From contig CAMUZC010000026.1 in assembly GCA_947165105.1 (NCBI GenBank), positions 1-17,641 on the forward strand: 17,641 nt of DNA, in the 5' to 3' direction. The notes below the pieces were generated by a model. The model was given only the letters and a program-made list of their open reading frames with translations. It had not been told where the DNA came from and made no database searches. How positions within the stretch are numbered: position 1 is the first letter of the stretch; every line of letters begins with the position of its first letter. This DNA comes from an uncultured Lachnospiraceae bacterium. Lineage in GTDB: Bacteria; Bacillota_A; Clostridia; TANB77; CAG-508. The position numbers and the translations under genes were made by a program. This document shows positions 1 to 7,523 of the stretch, one piece after another.

Positions 1-2
1 CA

Positions 3-410
3 GATGTTGATGGTGCTCATATTAAAAATTTATTTTATACTTTTATTTGGAATTTTTGCCCTCAATTAATTATAGATGGTTATATTTATGCAGGTGTGCC
101 ACCACTTTATAAAGTAGTAATGGGTAAAAAATATTATTATCTTAAAAATGATGATGCACTTGAAGAATTTAAAAAGAAAAATCTAAATAGATCCATTGAA
201 GTAAATAGATTTAAAGGTTTGGGCGAATTGGACCCAGATGAAACAGAAGAAACTTTGGTTGACCCAAACAATCGTATTATTAGACAAGTTACAGTAGCTG
301 ATGTAGAAGCAGCAAATAGATTATTTGATGATTTAATGGGAACAGCAGTAGTTCCACGTAAATTATATATTAAAGAACATTCTAAGGAGGCAACTTATAA
401 TGCAGAATAA
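3..410 (+). CDS. Type IIA DNA topoisomerase B subunit (GyrB/ParE-like), C-terminal part, 5' end cut by window
   Basis: The reading frame is open from the window edge and ends at TAA, giving about 135 residues. It begins with DVDGAHI, the metal-binding DxD part of the TOPRIM motif of GyrB/ParE. It continues through PPLYKV, RFKGLGEL and LVDPNNR..RQVTV, all typical of the C-terminal TOPRIM tail of this subunit. In the family this subunit binds and hydrolyses ATP and works with the A subunit to pass one duplex through another. The ATPase and transducer domains lie upstream of the window. The gene overlaps the next ORF by 11 nt, and the A subunit follows, so the two are probably co-transcribed. 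The frame holds no TAG codons. Gyrase versus topoisomerase IV cannot be settled from this fragment. Confidence 0.93.
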   Translation, partial: DVDGAHIKNLFYTFIWNFCPQLIIDGYIYAGVPPLYKVVMGKKYYYLKNDDALEEFKKKNLNRSIEVNRFKGLGELDPDETEETLVDPNNRIIRQVTVADVEAANRLFDDLMGTAVVPRKLYIKEHSKEATYNAE

Positions 411-579
411 TAATCCTTATGAGTATGCTGAATTAAGAGAAGAAATCCATTATATTTTAAATGATTTTTTTGAATATGAATATGAACTTTTTAAAAATGG
501 TGAATTTGATCATGAATTTTTAGAAGCATCTACAGATAATATTTTAAGATTAATTAGACGTCAAGGAGGACAAGTATAA
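400..579 (+). CDS. Small hypothetical protein between topoisomerase subunits (59 aa)
   Basis: The ATG at 400 follows a strong Shine-Dalgarno site (AAGGAGG, 384-390). The frame runs to TAA, whose last base is the first base of the next gene's ATG (TAATG). It overlaps the upstream subunit by 11 nt. The product is acidic and rich in Glu, Asp, Tyr and Phe (EYAELREEIHYILNDFFEYE), and probably helical. It has no Cys, no membrane segment and no TAG codons. I recognise no family. Its tight placement between the two topoisomerase subunits suggests co-expression and perhaps a partner role, but that is inference. Confidence 0.75.
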   Translation: MQNNNPYEYAELREEIHYILNDFFEYEYELFKNGEFDHEFLEASTDNILRLIRRQGGQV

Positions 580-2936
580 TGATAAGTGATATACAATTTA
601 ATGATTTAACTCAAGAATTAGGTGTAAATTTTATTGAATATGCCGTTGCTGTTAATACTGATCGTGCCATTCCTGACGCTAAATGTGGATTAAAACCAGT
701 AGCTAAAAGAATCATTTATGATTGCTATGTAAATGGTAATACATCTAATAAAAAACATGTAAAATGCGCTGCTATTGATGGGGATACAATTGCTCGTTTT
801 CATCCTCATGGTGAATCATCTGTCTATGGAGCATTAATTCGCTTATCAGAAGATTGGACAATGCGTTATCCTCTTATTGATTTCCATGGAAATAAAGGTA
901 ATCGTGATGGAGACCCACCAGCTGCCCATCGTTACACTGAAGCACGTTTAGCTAAAATAACTGAAGATGGTATGCTAATTGGGTTAAAAAAGAATGTAGT
1001 TGATGTTCTCCCTAATTATTCAGAAACAGAAGATGAACCAATAACACTTCCATCATATTTTCCAAATCTTCTTTGTAATCCAAATACAGGTATTGGCGTT
1101 GCTATGGCATGTAATTGGGCTCCTCATAATTTAAAAGAAGTTGCACAAGCTATTAATGATTATATGGATGGAAAAGAGCCTATGCTCCCAGGCCCGGACT
1201 TTCCTACTGGTGGATTAATTATTAATAAGAATGATATTCCAACTATTATGAGAACTGGCCATGGTTCTGTTAAAATCCGTGGTAAATATCATATGGAAGA
1301 TTCTACAATTGTATTTACTGAAATTCCTTTTGGAGTAGCTACAGAACCTCTTATAGAAGCAATAGGTAAATTATGTGAAGATGGAGATATAGTTGGAATT
1401 AATAATATTCGTAATGAAAGTACATTAAAAGATGGATTTAGATTAGTTCTTGAATGTGCTAAAGATGCTAATATTAATAGAATTATTCAATTATTATTTC
1501 AAAAATCTGATTTACAAAGTTCTTTTTCATATAATCAGGTTGCTTTAATCAATAAAACTCCAACAGAATTAAATTTAAAAGATTGTTGTAAAATTTATGT
1601 TGAGCATAATACAGAATGTATTCGTAGAGAAGTTGAATATGATATTAAAAAAGCAACTGATAAATTAAATATAGTAGAAGGTTTATTAAAAGCTCTTGAA
1701 GATATTGATAATATAATTGCTTTAATTAAAGCATCTGAAAGTAGCGCTAAAGCTCGTGAAGCATTAATAGCTAAATATAGGTTTAATGAAGAACAAGCAA
1801 AAGCTATTACTGATATGAGATTAGGTAAATTAGCAGGATTAGAAAGAATTGAAATAGAAAATGAAAAAACTGAGTTAATTGCAAATATTAAAGAATTAAA
1901 TAGTATTCTTAATGATTTAGTAAGTGAATTAAGAAAAAGGCTTTCTGATATTGTCAATAAATATGGAGATGCTCGTCGCACTGAATTAACTCATATTGAA
2001 GTTAGTAAAACGAAAGAAGAAAAAGAAATTGCCTTAATTCCTCCTGAAAAATGTGTTGTAGTTCTTACAGAAAATGGAAGTATTAAGCGTATTCCAGCAA
2101 CCTCTTTCCGAGCTCAAAAACGAGGCGCAAAAGGAGTAAAAACGCAAGAAGATATTACATCTGCTGTTATTAGAACTAATACTGTTGATAGTCTTATGAT
2201 ATTTACAAATAAAGGAAAAATGTATCGTCTTATTGTAAATAATATTCCAGAAGGAACTAATACTTCTAAAGGCACTCCAGTAAAAGCTCTTATTGAAATG
2301 GAGGCAAATGAAAATGTTCAAACTATTTATTCTATATATAGAGATACTGATGCAAAATATGTATTATTTGTTACTAAAAAAGGTTTGGTTAAAAAGACTT
2401 CTCTTGATGAATATATTGGAACAAAGAAATCTAAAGGGATTGGCGCGATTAATATCAAAGAAGGAGACGCGTTAGCTGCCGTCAGTCTTATAAAAGATGA
2501 GCCTATTATTCTTGTTAGCAAAAATGGATATGTTATAAAATTTAACTGTAATGAAATTACTCCTACTGGAAGATTAACATCTGGTGTAAAAGGAATTAAT
2601 CTTGCAGATAATGATGAAATTGTTGCAGCTTTACCAATTAGACATAATGAAGATGATTTAGCTATTTTCAGTACAAAAGGATATGGTAAAAGAATTAAAC
2701 AATCTGAATTAACTTTACAAAAGCGTGGAGGAAAAGGAGTTGTATGTTATAAACCTAGTGATGGTTTTGGCTTAGCAAGCTGCGCTCAATTAGTTAATGA
2801 TGAAGATTATGTTTTATTAATAGGAAATAAAAATTCAGTATGTATTTCTGTTAAAGAAATTCCAGTAAATGGTAGAATTGCTTATGGCAACATTATGTTA
2901 AAAGGTAATAATATTATTAGCGTAAGCAAAGTTTGA
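579..2936 (+). CDS. Type IIA DNA topoisomerase A subunit (GyrA/ParC-like)
   Basis: This is a complete 785-aa protein, close to the usual GyrA/ParC length, starting after an excellent Shine-Dalgarno site (AAGGAGG, 563-569) and ending in TGA. The N-terminal winged-helix and tower region carries the PPAAHRYTEARL motif with the presumed DNA-cleaving Tyr119. A coiled-coil segment lies around residues 360-460, and a beta-pinwheel C-terminal domain starts near residue 490. Two GyrA-box-like heptads are visible: QKRGAKG (513-519) in the first blade and QKRGGKG (714-720) near the end. In the family it forms an A2B2 complex that cuts and passes duplex DNA. A GyrA box favours gyrase-type DNA wrapping, but the first copy is degenerate, so topoisomerase IV is possible. 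It uses roughly 16 Gln codons and no TAG, unlike the replication genes downstream. Confidence 0.95.
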   Translation: MISDIQFNDLTQELGVNFIEYAVAVNTDRAIPDAKCGLKPVAKRIIYDCYVNGNTSNKKHVKCAAIDGDTIARFHPHGESSVYGALIRLSEDWTMRYPLIDFHGNKGNRDGDPPAAHRYTEARLAKITEDGMLIGLKKNVVDVLPNYSETEDEPITLPSYFPNLLCNPNTGIGVAMACNWAPHNLKEVAQAINDYMDGKEPMLPGPDFPTGGLIINKNDIPTIMRTGHGSVKIRGKYHMEDSTIVFTEIPFGVATEPLIEAIGKLCEDGDIVGINNIRNESTLKDGFRLVLECAKDANINRIIQLLFQKSDLQSSFSYNQVALINKTPTELNLKDCCKIYVEHNTECIRREVEYDIKKATDKLNIVEGLLKALEDIDNIIALIKASESSAKAREALIAKYRFNEEQAKAITDMRLGKLAGLERIEIENEKTELIANIKELNSILNDLVSELRKRLSDIVNKYGDARRTELTHIEVSKTKEEKEIALIPPEKCVVVLTENGSIKRIPATSFRAQKRGAKGVKTQEDITSAVIRTNTVDSLMIFTNKGKMYRLIVNNIPEGTNTSKGTPVKALIEMEANENVQTIYSIYRDTDAKYVLFVTKKGLVKKTSLDEYIGTKKSKGIGAINIKEGDALAAVSLIKDEPIILVSKNGYVIKFNCNEITPTGRLTSGVKGINLADNDEIVAALPIRHNEDDLAIFSTKGYGKRIKQSELTLQKRGGKGVVCYKPSDGFGLASCAQLVNDEDYVLLIGNKNSVCISVKEIPVNGRIAYGNIMLKGNNIISVSKV

Positions 2937-2941
2937 TAATT

Positions 2942-2997
2942 AAATTTAAGCAATTTTCATATTATTATAGAAAGAAAATTGCTTAAATTTTTTTTTT
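2942..2997 (+). terminator. Rho-independent terminator after topoisomerase module
   Basis: A perfect 17-bp inverted repeat (2942-2958 with 2974-2990; the arm contains TTAAGCAATTTTC) has a 15-nt loop and runs into about ten T residues ending at 2997. It lies 5 nt beyond the TGA of the A subunit. The stem is A+T-rich but long. No obvious promoter separates it from the zinc-ribbon gene at 3019, which may depend on read-through. Confidence 0.85.
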
Positions 2998-3018
2998 AGA
3001 AAAGAGGGAGTAATTTTT

Positions 3019-3237
3019 ATGTTAAATGAAATGATAGGAGTTAATTGCCATCGTGAAGATAGTTGGCCGTGCCCAGTTTGTGGCAGATATATAAGAGGTT
3101 ATTGGGATGAATATTGGTGCCCATATTGTGGACCTAATTTAAGTAGTTTAAATTATAAACAACTAATAGAAATAACTAATAGAGTAGATATAATTGAAAA
3201 ATTATTAGAAAAAAAAATTCAATTAGATGAAGAATAA
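3019..3237 (+). CDS. Small zinc-ribbon protein (72 aa)
   Basis: The ATG follows a GAGGGAG Shine-Dalgarno site (3004-3010). The product has a C-x2-C ... C-x2-C zinc ribbon (CPVCGRYIRGYWDEYWCPYCG, residues about 18-38), then a short hydrophilic helix ending in Asp and Glu. Such small ribbons usually act in protein or nucleic-acid contacts; the partner here is unknown. The TAA stop lies in the left foot of a strong hairpin, so translation would end just where the transcript folds. There are no TAG codons. Confidence 0.8.
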   Translation: MLNEMIGVNCHREDSWPCPVCGRYIRGYWDEYWCPYCGPNLSSLNYKQLIEITNRVDIIEKLLEKKIQLDEE

Positions 3238-3300
3238 AAGGAAATGCGCGAACCAGCTTAACCCGGACGGAATGACCTGGTTCGCGCATTTCCTTTTATT
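3236..3300 (+). terminator. Very strong G+C-rich hairpin, probable terminator
   Basis: A perfect 21-bp inverted repeat (3236-3256 with 3277-3297) carries a G+C-rich core (AATGCGCGAACCAG) and encloses a 20-nt loop. It overlaps the TAA stop of the zinc-ribbon gene. The right arm ends CCTTTT and continues TTTTATTAC, a modest U-tract. The left arm begins AAAAGG, so the structure could also work in reverse, although no minus-strand gene is seen. Its base composition is far from the A+T-rich surroundings. A promoter follows directly. Confidence 0.75.
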
Positions 3301-3303
3301 ACT

Positions 3304-3332
3304 TTGACGAATATAAAAAAATATAGTATAAT
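3304..3332 (+). promoter_or_regulatory. Sigma70-type promoter for the ligase unit
   Basis: TTGACG (3304-3309), a 17-bp spacer and TATAAT (3327-3332). The -10 lies in a 21-nt stretch (3317-3337) that is identical to the one at the promoter near 7924. It sits just after the hairpin terminator and about 30 nt before the 48-aa ORF. Confidence 0.85.
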
Positions 3333-3364
3333 AAATTAAGAATAATTTTAAAAAAGGAAAATAA

Positions 3365-3511
3365 ATGAAATTTATAGTAATTAAATTTAGTTCATATGAC
3401 CCTAATAAAGGTTTTAAAGAGTGGTATGAAATTCAAAAACAATATGATGAAAAAAATTATTATATAAATTTGGAGAATATAATAGATGCATCCAATAGAT
3501 ACAATGAATGA
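3365..3511 (+). CDS. Small hypothetical protein upstream of ligase (48 aa)
   Basis: The ATG follows an AAAAAGGAAA Shine-Dalgarno-like run (3351-3360). The frame of 48 codons ends in TGA and overlaps the ligase start by 26 nt. The product (MKFIVIKFSSYDPNKGFKEW...) has a beta-strand-like hydrophobic start and then many aromatic residues. I recognise no family. It is the first ORF after the promoter, and its overlap suggests translational coupling to the ligase. Confidence 0.6.
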   Translation: MKFIVIKFSSYDPNKGFKEWYEIQKQYDEKNYYINLENIIDASNRYNE

Positions 3512-5432
3512 ATTGATTGAAAAATTAAATTATTATACAAAATTATATGATGAAGGAAAACCCGCAATTTCTGATAAAGAGTGGGATGATATGTATTTTG
3601 AACTTGAACAATTAGAGCAAAAAACAGGAATATATTTAAGTAATTCTCCTACAGCTCATGTTAATTATCAAGTAGTAAATGAACTGAAGAAAGTAGAACA
3701 TAATCATCCAATGCTTTCACTTAATAAAACAAAAAATGAAGAAGATATTGTACATTTTTTAGAAGGGCATAATTCAATTGTAATGGCAAAAATGGATGGA
3801 TTGACTTGCTCTTTGCGATATCTTAATGGTGAACTTGTATCGGCAGAAACACGTGGTAATGGTATAATAGGTGAGGATATTACTCATAATATTAAATTTG
3901 TGCAAGGTGTACCATTAAAAATTCCATGCCGTGCTAATGAATTTATTGTAGATGGCGAAGTAATTTGCACTTATAAAGATTTTGAACCATTTTCTACAAA
4001 ATATGCGAATCCTCGTAATTTTGCATCAGGCTCTATTCGTTTACTTAATAGTAAGGAAAGCGCCAATCGTCATTTAACATTTGTTGCATGGGATATTATT
4101 AAAGGCAGTGTATATGATACTTTATCTGCAAAGATGTTAACACTCGATGAATTAGGTTTTATTTTTGTTCCTAATATAGCATTACCATCATCAATAGATA
4201 AAGAACGTATCAATCATTCTATAGCTCTTATTAAGCAATGGGCAGCAAATAATAAATATCCTATTGATGGAGTGGTATTTAAATATGATAATTGTGAATA
4301 TTATTCTTCTCTTGGCGAAACAAATCATCATCCTCGTGGTGGTTTAGCTTTTAAATTTTATGATGAAGAATATGAAACTTATTTAAGAGATATAGAGTGG
4401 AGTATGGGAAAAACTGGATAGTTAACTCCTATTGCAGTTTATGACAATGTAGATACTGGTGATTCTATAAATAATAAGGCATCACTTCATAATCTTAATA
4501 TTATGCAATAGCTTTTAAATAAACCATATAAAGGTCAAAAAGTATGGATGTGTAAGCAAAATGAAATTATCCCACAAATTGTTGGTAGTGAAACACAAAA
4601 TGGTATTGAACATGAATATTTTGAAATTCCATCAATATGCCCTATTTGTGGAGAACCTACAGTTATTAAAGATGATTTTCTTTATTGCAGCAATCCTAAT
4701 TGTGAAGGAAAATTTATTAATCAATTATGTCATTTTGTTGGGAAAAAAGCTCTTGATATAAAAGGATTATCAAAAGCAACGCTTCAAAAATTAATTGATT
4801 GGGGTTGGGTTGGCAATTATCAAGAATTATTTAGTCTTTCTAATTTTCGTGATGAGTGGATAAAACAACCTGGCTTTGGCCCAAAGTCTGTTGATAAACT
4901 TCTTACTTCAATTGAAGAAGCTAAAAATTGTGAATTATGGCAATTTATTTCAGCATTAAGTATTCCATTAATTGGCTCAACATATGCTAAAGAAATCGCA
5001 AAACAAGAATTTGATTGGCATAATATTCGAGAAGATATTAAAAAAGAATATGATTTTACAAGCTGGAATGGTTTTGGCCCAAATATGAATGAAGCATTAC
5101 ATAATTTTAATTATGAAGAAGCAGACAAATTAGCTTTTGAAATATTACATATTAAAAATTCTTTATGGCAAAATCCAGAAGAAGAAAAAGATAAAGATAA
5201 ACCATTAACAGGAAAAAACTTATGTGTTACTGGAAAATTATATCAATTTAAAAATCGTGATGAATTAGTTGCCGCAGTTGAAGCTGCTGGAGGTAAAGTA
5301 GTAAGTTCAGTAAGTAGTAAAACTAATTACTTAGTAACTAATGATACTGAAAGTGGTAGTTCAAAAAATATTAAAGCAAAGTAGCTAAATATCCCTATTA
5401 TATCAGAAGCTCAATTATTAGAACTACTTTGA
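3486..5432 (+). CDS. ligA: NAD+-dependent DNA ligase, with three TAG=Gln codons
   Basis: With TAG read as Gln this is one 648-aa protein, close to the usual LigA length. In-frame TAGs are at 4419, 4509 and 5382 (residues 312, 342 and 633). The order of domains is complete. An Ia domain (YYTKLYDEGKPAISDKEWDD) marks NAD+ use. The adenylation motif AKMDG has the nucleotide-accepting Lys102. The OB fold contains GKTG-Q-LTPIAVYD, followed by a four-Cys zinc finger (C385, C388, C401, C406), HhH repeats and a C-terminal BRCT domain (about 575-648). The TAG sites fall inside otherwise conserved blocks, so they are not true stops. It seals nicks in replication and repair. The start follows GGAG (3472-3475) and overlaps the 48-aa ORF. 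Its TGA stop lies inside the -35 box of the next promoter. Confidence 0.95.
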
Positions 5433-5457
5433 CTTTTAAAAAAAAAATTAGTATAAT
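5429..5457 (+). promoter_or_regulatory. Sigma70-type promoter overlapping the ligase stop codon
   Basis: TTGACT (5429-5434), a 17-bp spacer and TATAAT (5452-5457). The TGA stop of the ligase (5430-5432) is nested inside the -35 hexamer. It drives the 65-aa protein at 5489. Confidence 0.85.
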
Positions 5458-5488
5458 ATATTTGTAAATAAGGAAGAGAAAAATTTTT

Positions 5489-5686
5489 ATGAAGAAAAAA
5501 GAGCTCAAAAATTTAGCACAAAAAATTGCTGATTATGAGTATATTTTAGAAACTAGTGATAATTAGGACGCTATTAATAATGCTCAAAAGAGTATTATGT
5601 AGTTGACTAGCAAGGTAAAAGATTTTTAGGATTTAGATACTCTTGATGAAATGATTTAGGACATTCTTAAAAAGAAGTTACCTTGA
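5489..5686 (+). CDS. Small helical hypothetical protein, four TAG codons (65 aa)
   Basis: The ATG follows AAGGAAGAG (5470-5478). Read with TAG as Gln the product is 65 aa, with TAG-encoded Gln at 26, 38, 47 and 57 and two ordinary CAA Gln. It is lysine-rich with heptad-like Leu and Ile spacing, consistent with one or two amphipathic helices. The standard code would leave only 25 residues, but the frame is intact to TGA and the next promoter's -35 overlaps that TGA. No family is recognised. Confidence 0.75.
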
Positions 5687-5711
5687 CAATAAAAAAAATT
5701 TTTTATATAAT
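5683..5711 (+). promoter_or_regulatory. Sigma70-type promoter overlapping the stop of the 65-aa gene
   Basis: TTGACA (5683-5688, perfect consensus), a 17-bp spacer and TATAAT (5706-5711). The upstream TGA stop (5684-5686) lies within the -35 box, as at the ligase end. It drives the winged-helix gene at 5758. Confidence 0.88.
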
Positions 5712-5757
5712 TATTTATACAAAAAAATATTTTAAGATTTAAAGGAGATTATATATT

Positions 5758-6027
5758 ATGGCACTTAAACCTAATACTAAAGCTGTTATTGATTATTTAC
5801 AAGGAATTGGCAGTGCTAATGTAACTGCTGCTGACGTTGCTGATGCTCTCGGTTTCGAGAAGCGCCAGGTAGATGGAATCTTTACTAGCGCTCTTTAGCG
5901 CAAGGGCCTTGGTGTCCGTGTTCCTGCTGAAGTTGAACTTGAAGATGGTACTCATAAGCAGGTAAAGTTCCTCAAGCTCACTGATGCTGGTCTTGCACTT
6001 GACACTAACGCTCCAGACGAGGAATAA
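5758..6027 (+). CDS. Winged-helix-like DNA-binding protein (89 aa)
   Basis: The ATG follows AAAGGAGAT (5741-5749). The 89-aa product reads as a winged-helix fold: helix (TKAVIDYLQGIG), HTH pair (NVTAADVADALGFEKRQVDGIFTSALQRKG, residues 21-50), a wing (ELEDGTHKQVKFLKL) and TDAGLA. One TAG (5896-5898) encodes Gln47 in the recognition helix. It resembles the 116-aa protein at 7524, a likely distant paralogue. It uses more C- and G-ending codons (CTC, CGC, GTC) than its neighbours and has a perfect -35, both suggesting high expression. A role as a phage regulator or DNA-coating protein is inference. Confidence 0.8.
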
Positions 6028-6048
6028 TTAATAATTTAGTTTAATAAA

Positions 6049-6076
6049 AATAAGGGGTATTTTATTACCCCTTATT
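6049..6076 (+). terminator. Hairpin between winged-helix gene and GIY-YIG gene; weak terminator or leader element
   Basis: An 11-bp perfect stem (AATAAGGGGTA, 6049-6059, with 6066-6076) has a 6-nt loop. It is followed by ACTATATATG rather than a clean T-run, so termination would be inefficient. The stem ends 7 nt before the ATG of the next gene, and its left arm holds the only Shine-Dalgarno-like purine run nearby. Confidence 0.4.
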
Positions 6077-6083
6077 ACTATAT

Positions 6084-7172
6084 ATGAATATAATTTTATA
6101 TATGCTTGGTGCTTTGATAGTAGGAATAGTAATAACTTATATTATTTGTTATTATTTACCATAGGAAAAAATACGTTCTACCAACCAAGCATTAGAAAAA
6201 GAAGAATAGCAAGTTCAATTACATATAAAAGATTTAGAAAAAAAATATTTAGAAGAAGAAAAAGAACTTCAATAGAAGAAATAGAAAGTTATTGAAGAAA
6301 TTCAATTAGAACAACAAAATTGGGATTCTAAAAATATTTAGTTTTTAAAAGCAGAAATAAATTTAAAAGCTAATATAGCTAATTTAGAAGGCCAAATAGA
6401 AGAAAAGAAAAAAACAATAAAAAATTTAAGTTCATAGGCAGATTTAATTGCTGAAGAAATGGTTGATAAAAGTTTAGATACAGCAATTTTAAATTATGAA
6501 CAAAAATTAACAACAGAAAAAAATAACTATTTAATTGCTACTGAAAATGCTCGTAATGAATATTATAATATGATAAAAGAATTTTAGAATTATTATAATA
6601 ATTATTCAAGTCAAAAAGAGCAGGAAATGATATAGCTCCAATAGTAGATAGAAGAAGCAAAGGCAAAGACAAATGCTATTATTGAAGTAAATAAAAGAGC
6701 AGAATTAGAAAAGACTCAAAAAGATTTTTATAGATTACAATTATCTAATGTAGATATTGAAGAAATTTAGAAGATACGTTCTATTGAACCATATCTTCGA
6801 TAGAAAGAACCCCTTAATAAAGTTATATGGAAAGTTTATTATGAAAAACCATATACTGATTTAATTGGTAGAGTTATTGGCCCAAAAATTAAAATGGGTA
6901 TTTATAAAATTACAAATATCAATAATGGAAAAGTATATATTGGTCAAGCTGTTAATATTGCTGAACGCTGGAGACAACATATAAAACGTGGTGTTGGCGC
7001 TGACCCTCCTACTTAGAATAAACTTTATCCAGCTATGCTTGAAGAAGGAGTAGAAAATTTTACATTTGAAATTGTAGAAGAATGTCCTGCAAATAAATTA
7101 ACTGAACGAGAAAAATATTATACTGACATATTTAATGCTCAGTCATATGGATATGTTGTAAAGAAAGGATAA
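6084..7172 (+). CDS. Membrane-anchored coiled-coil protein with C-terminal GIY-YIG nuclease domain (DUF4041/T5orf172-like)
   Basis: With TAG as Gln the frame gives 362 aa and contains 13 TAG codons, including a tandem TAG-TAG (6642-6647). Residues 3-25 form a hydrophobic membrane segment (ILYMLGALIVGIVITYIICYYL). A long charged coiled coil covers about 28-235. A linker with EPLNKVIWKVYYEKPYTDLIGRVIG resembles the DUF4041 region as I recall it. The GIY-YIG domain starts at residue 272: GIYKITN, KVYIGQ, the conserved Arg in ERWRQH (R295) and the REKYY glutamate. It should cut DNA, tethered at the membrane. Whether the target is host or rival phage DNA, or structured intermediates, is unknown. 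The ATG at 6084 lacks a Shine-Dalgarno site and follows a hairpin; an internal ATG at residue 7 is no better. Confidence 0.85.
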
Positions 7173-7177
7173 TTATT

Positions 7178-7456
7178 ATGATTCAAATTATTGACAAACG
7201 TGGTTCGGGCAAAACAAGTAGATTAATGTTATTAGCTAAAGAACAAAATGCAAAATTTGTTTGTAGCAATACAAGAGCTATGGAAATTAAAGCTAAAGCC
7301 TATGGATTAGAAGGTATTCAATTTATCTCTTATCATGATTTTGTTACAAATTATGATGAAGATAAATATGTAATAGATGACCTAGAAGAATTTGTAAAAT
7401 CTATTATGGGTAATAGTAAATTAATCGGTTATAGTTTAAGTATAGAAAATTCATAA
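7178..7456 (+). CDS. Small P-loop-like protein (92 aa)
   Basis: The start is 5 nt after the GIY-YIG gene's TAA, with AAAGGA (7164-7169) as Shine-Dalgarno site. Near the N-terminus, DKRGSGKTS (6-14) matches a Walker A loop except that its first Gly is Asp. YVIDDLEEF (65-73) resembles Walker B. The protein is far shorter than a full P-loop domain, as in small phage P-loop proteins I recall. It may bind nucleotide or be a reduced partner. There are no TAG codons. It probably shares the upstream transcript. Function unknown. Confidence 0.75.
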   Translation: MIQIIDKRGSGKTSRLMLLAKEQNAKFVCSNTRAMEIKAKAYGLEGIQFISYHDFVTNYDEDKYVIDDLEEFVKSIMGNSKLIGYSLSIENS

Positions 7457-7459
7457 AAT

Positions 7460-7488
7460 TTGTAAATCTTTAAAAAAAATGATATAAT
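7460..7488 (+). promoter_or_regulatory. Sigma70-type promoter with weaker -35
   Basis: TTGTAA (7460-7465), a 17-bp spacer and TATAAT (7483-7488). The -35 is poorer than the others, but spacing and -10 are the same. It precedes the gene at 7524 by about 35 nt. Confidence 0.65.
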
Positions 7489-7523
7489 TATTATAGAAAA
7501 ATAATAATTGAAAGAGAGATTTT

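Noticed and set aside
1595..2521. Minus-strand open frames opposite the A subunit (1595-1981, 2034-2321, 2327-2521) and plus-strand frame 2293-2475
   Set aside because: They are shadows of the well-supported topoisomerase gene, with no ribosome sites or recognisable protein features.
3236..3300. Glutamine-type riboswitch or tRNA, suggested by GGACGGAA in the loop and the G+C content
   Set aside because: The GGACGGAA sits in a simple hairpin loop without the other conserved blocks of that motif, and no cloverleaf with T-loop can be drawn.
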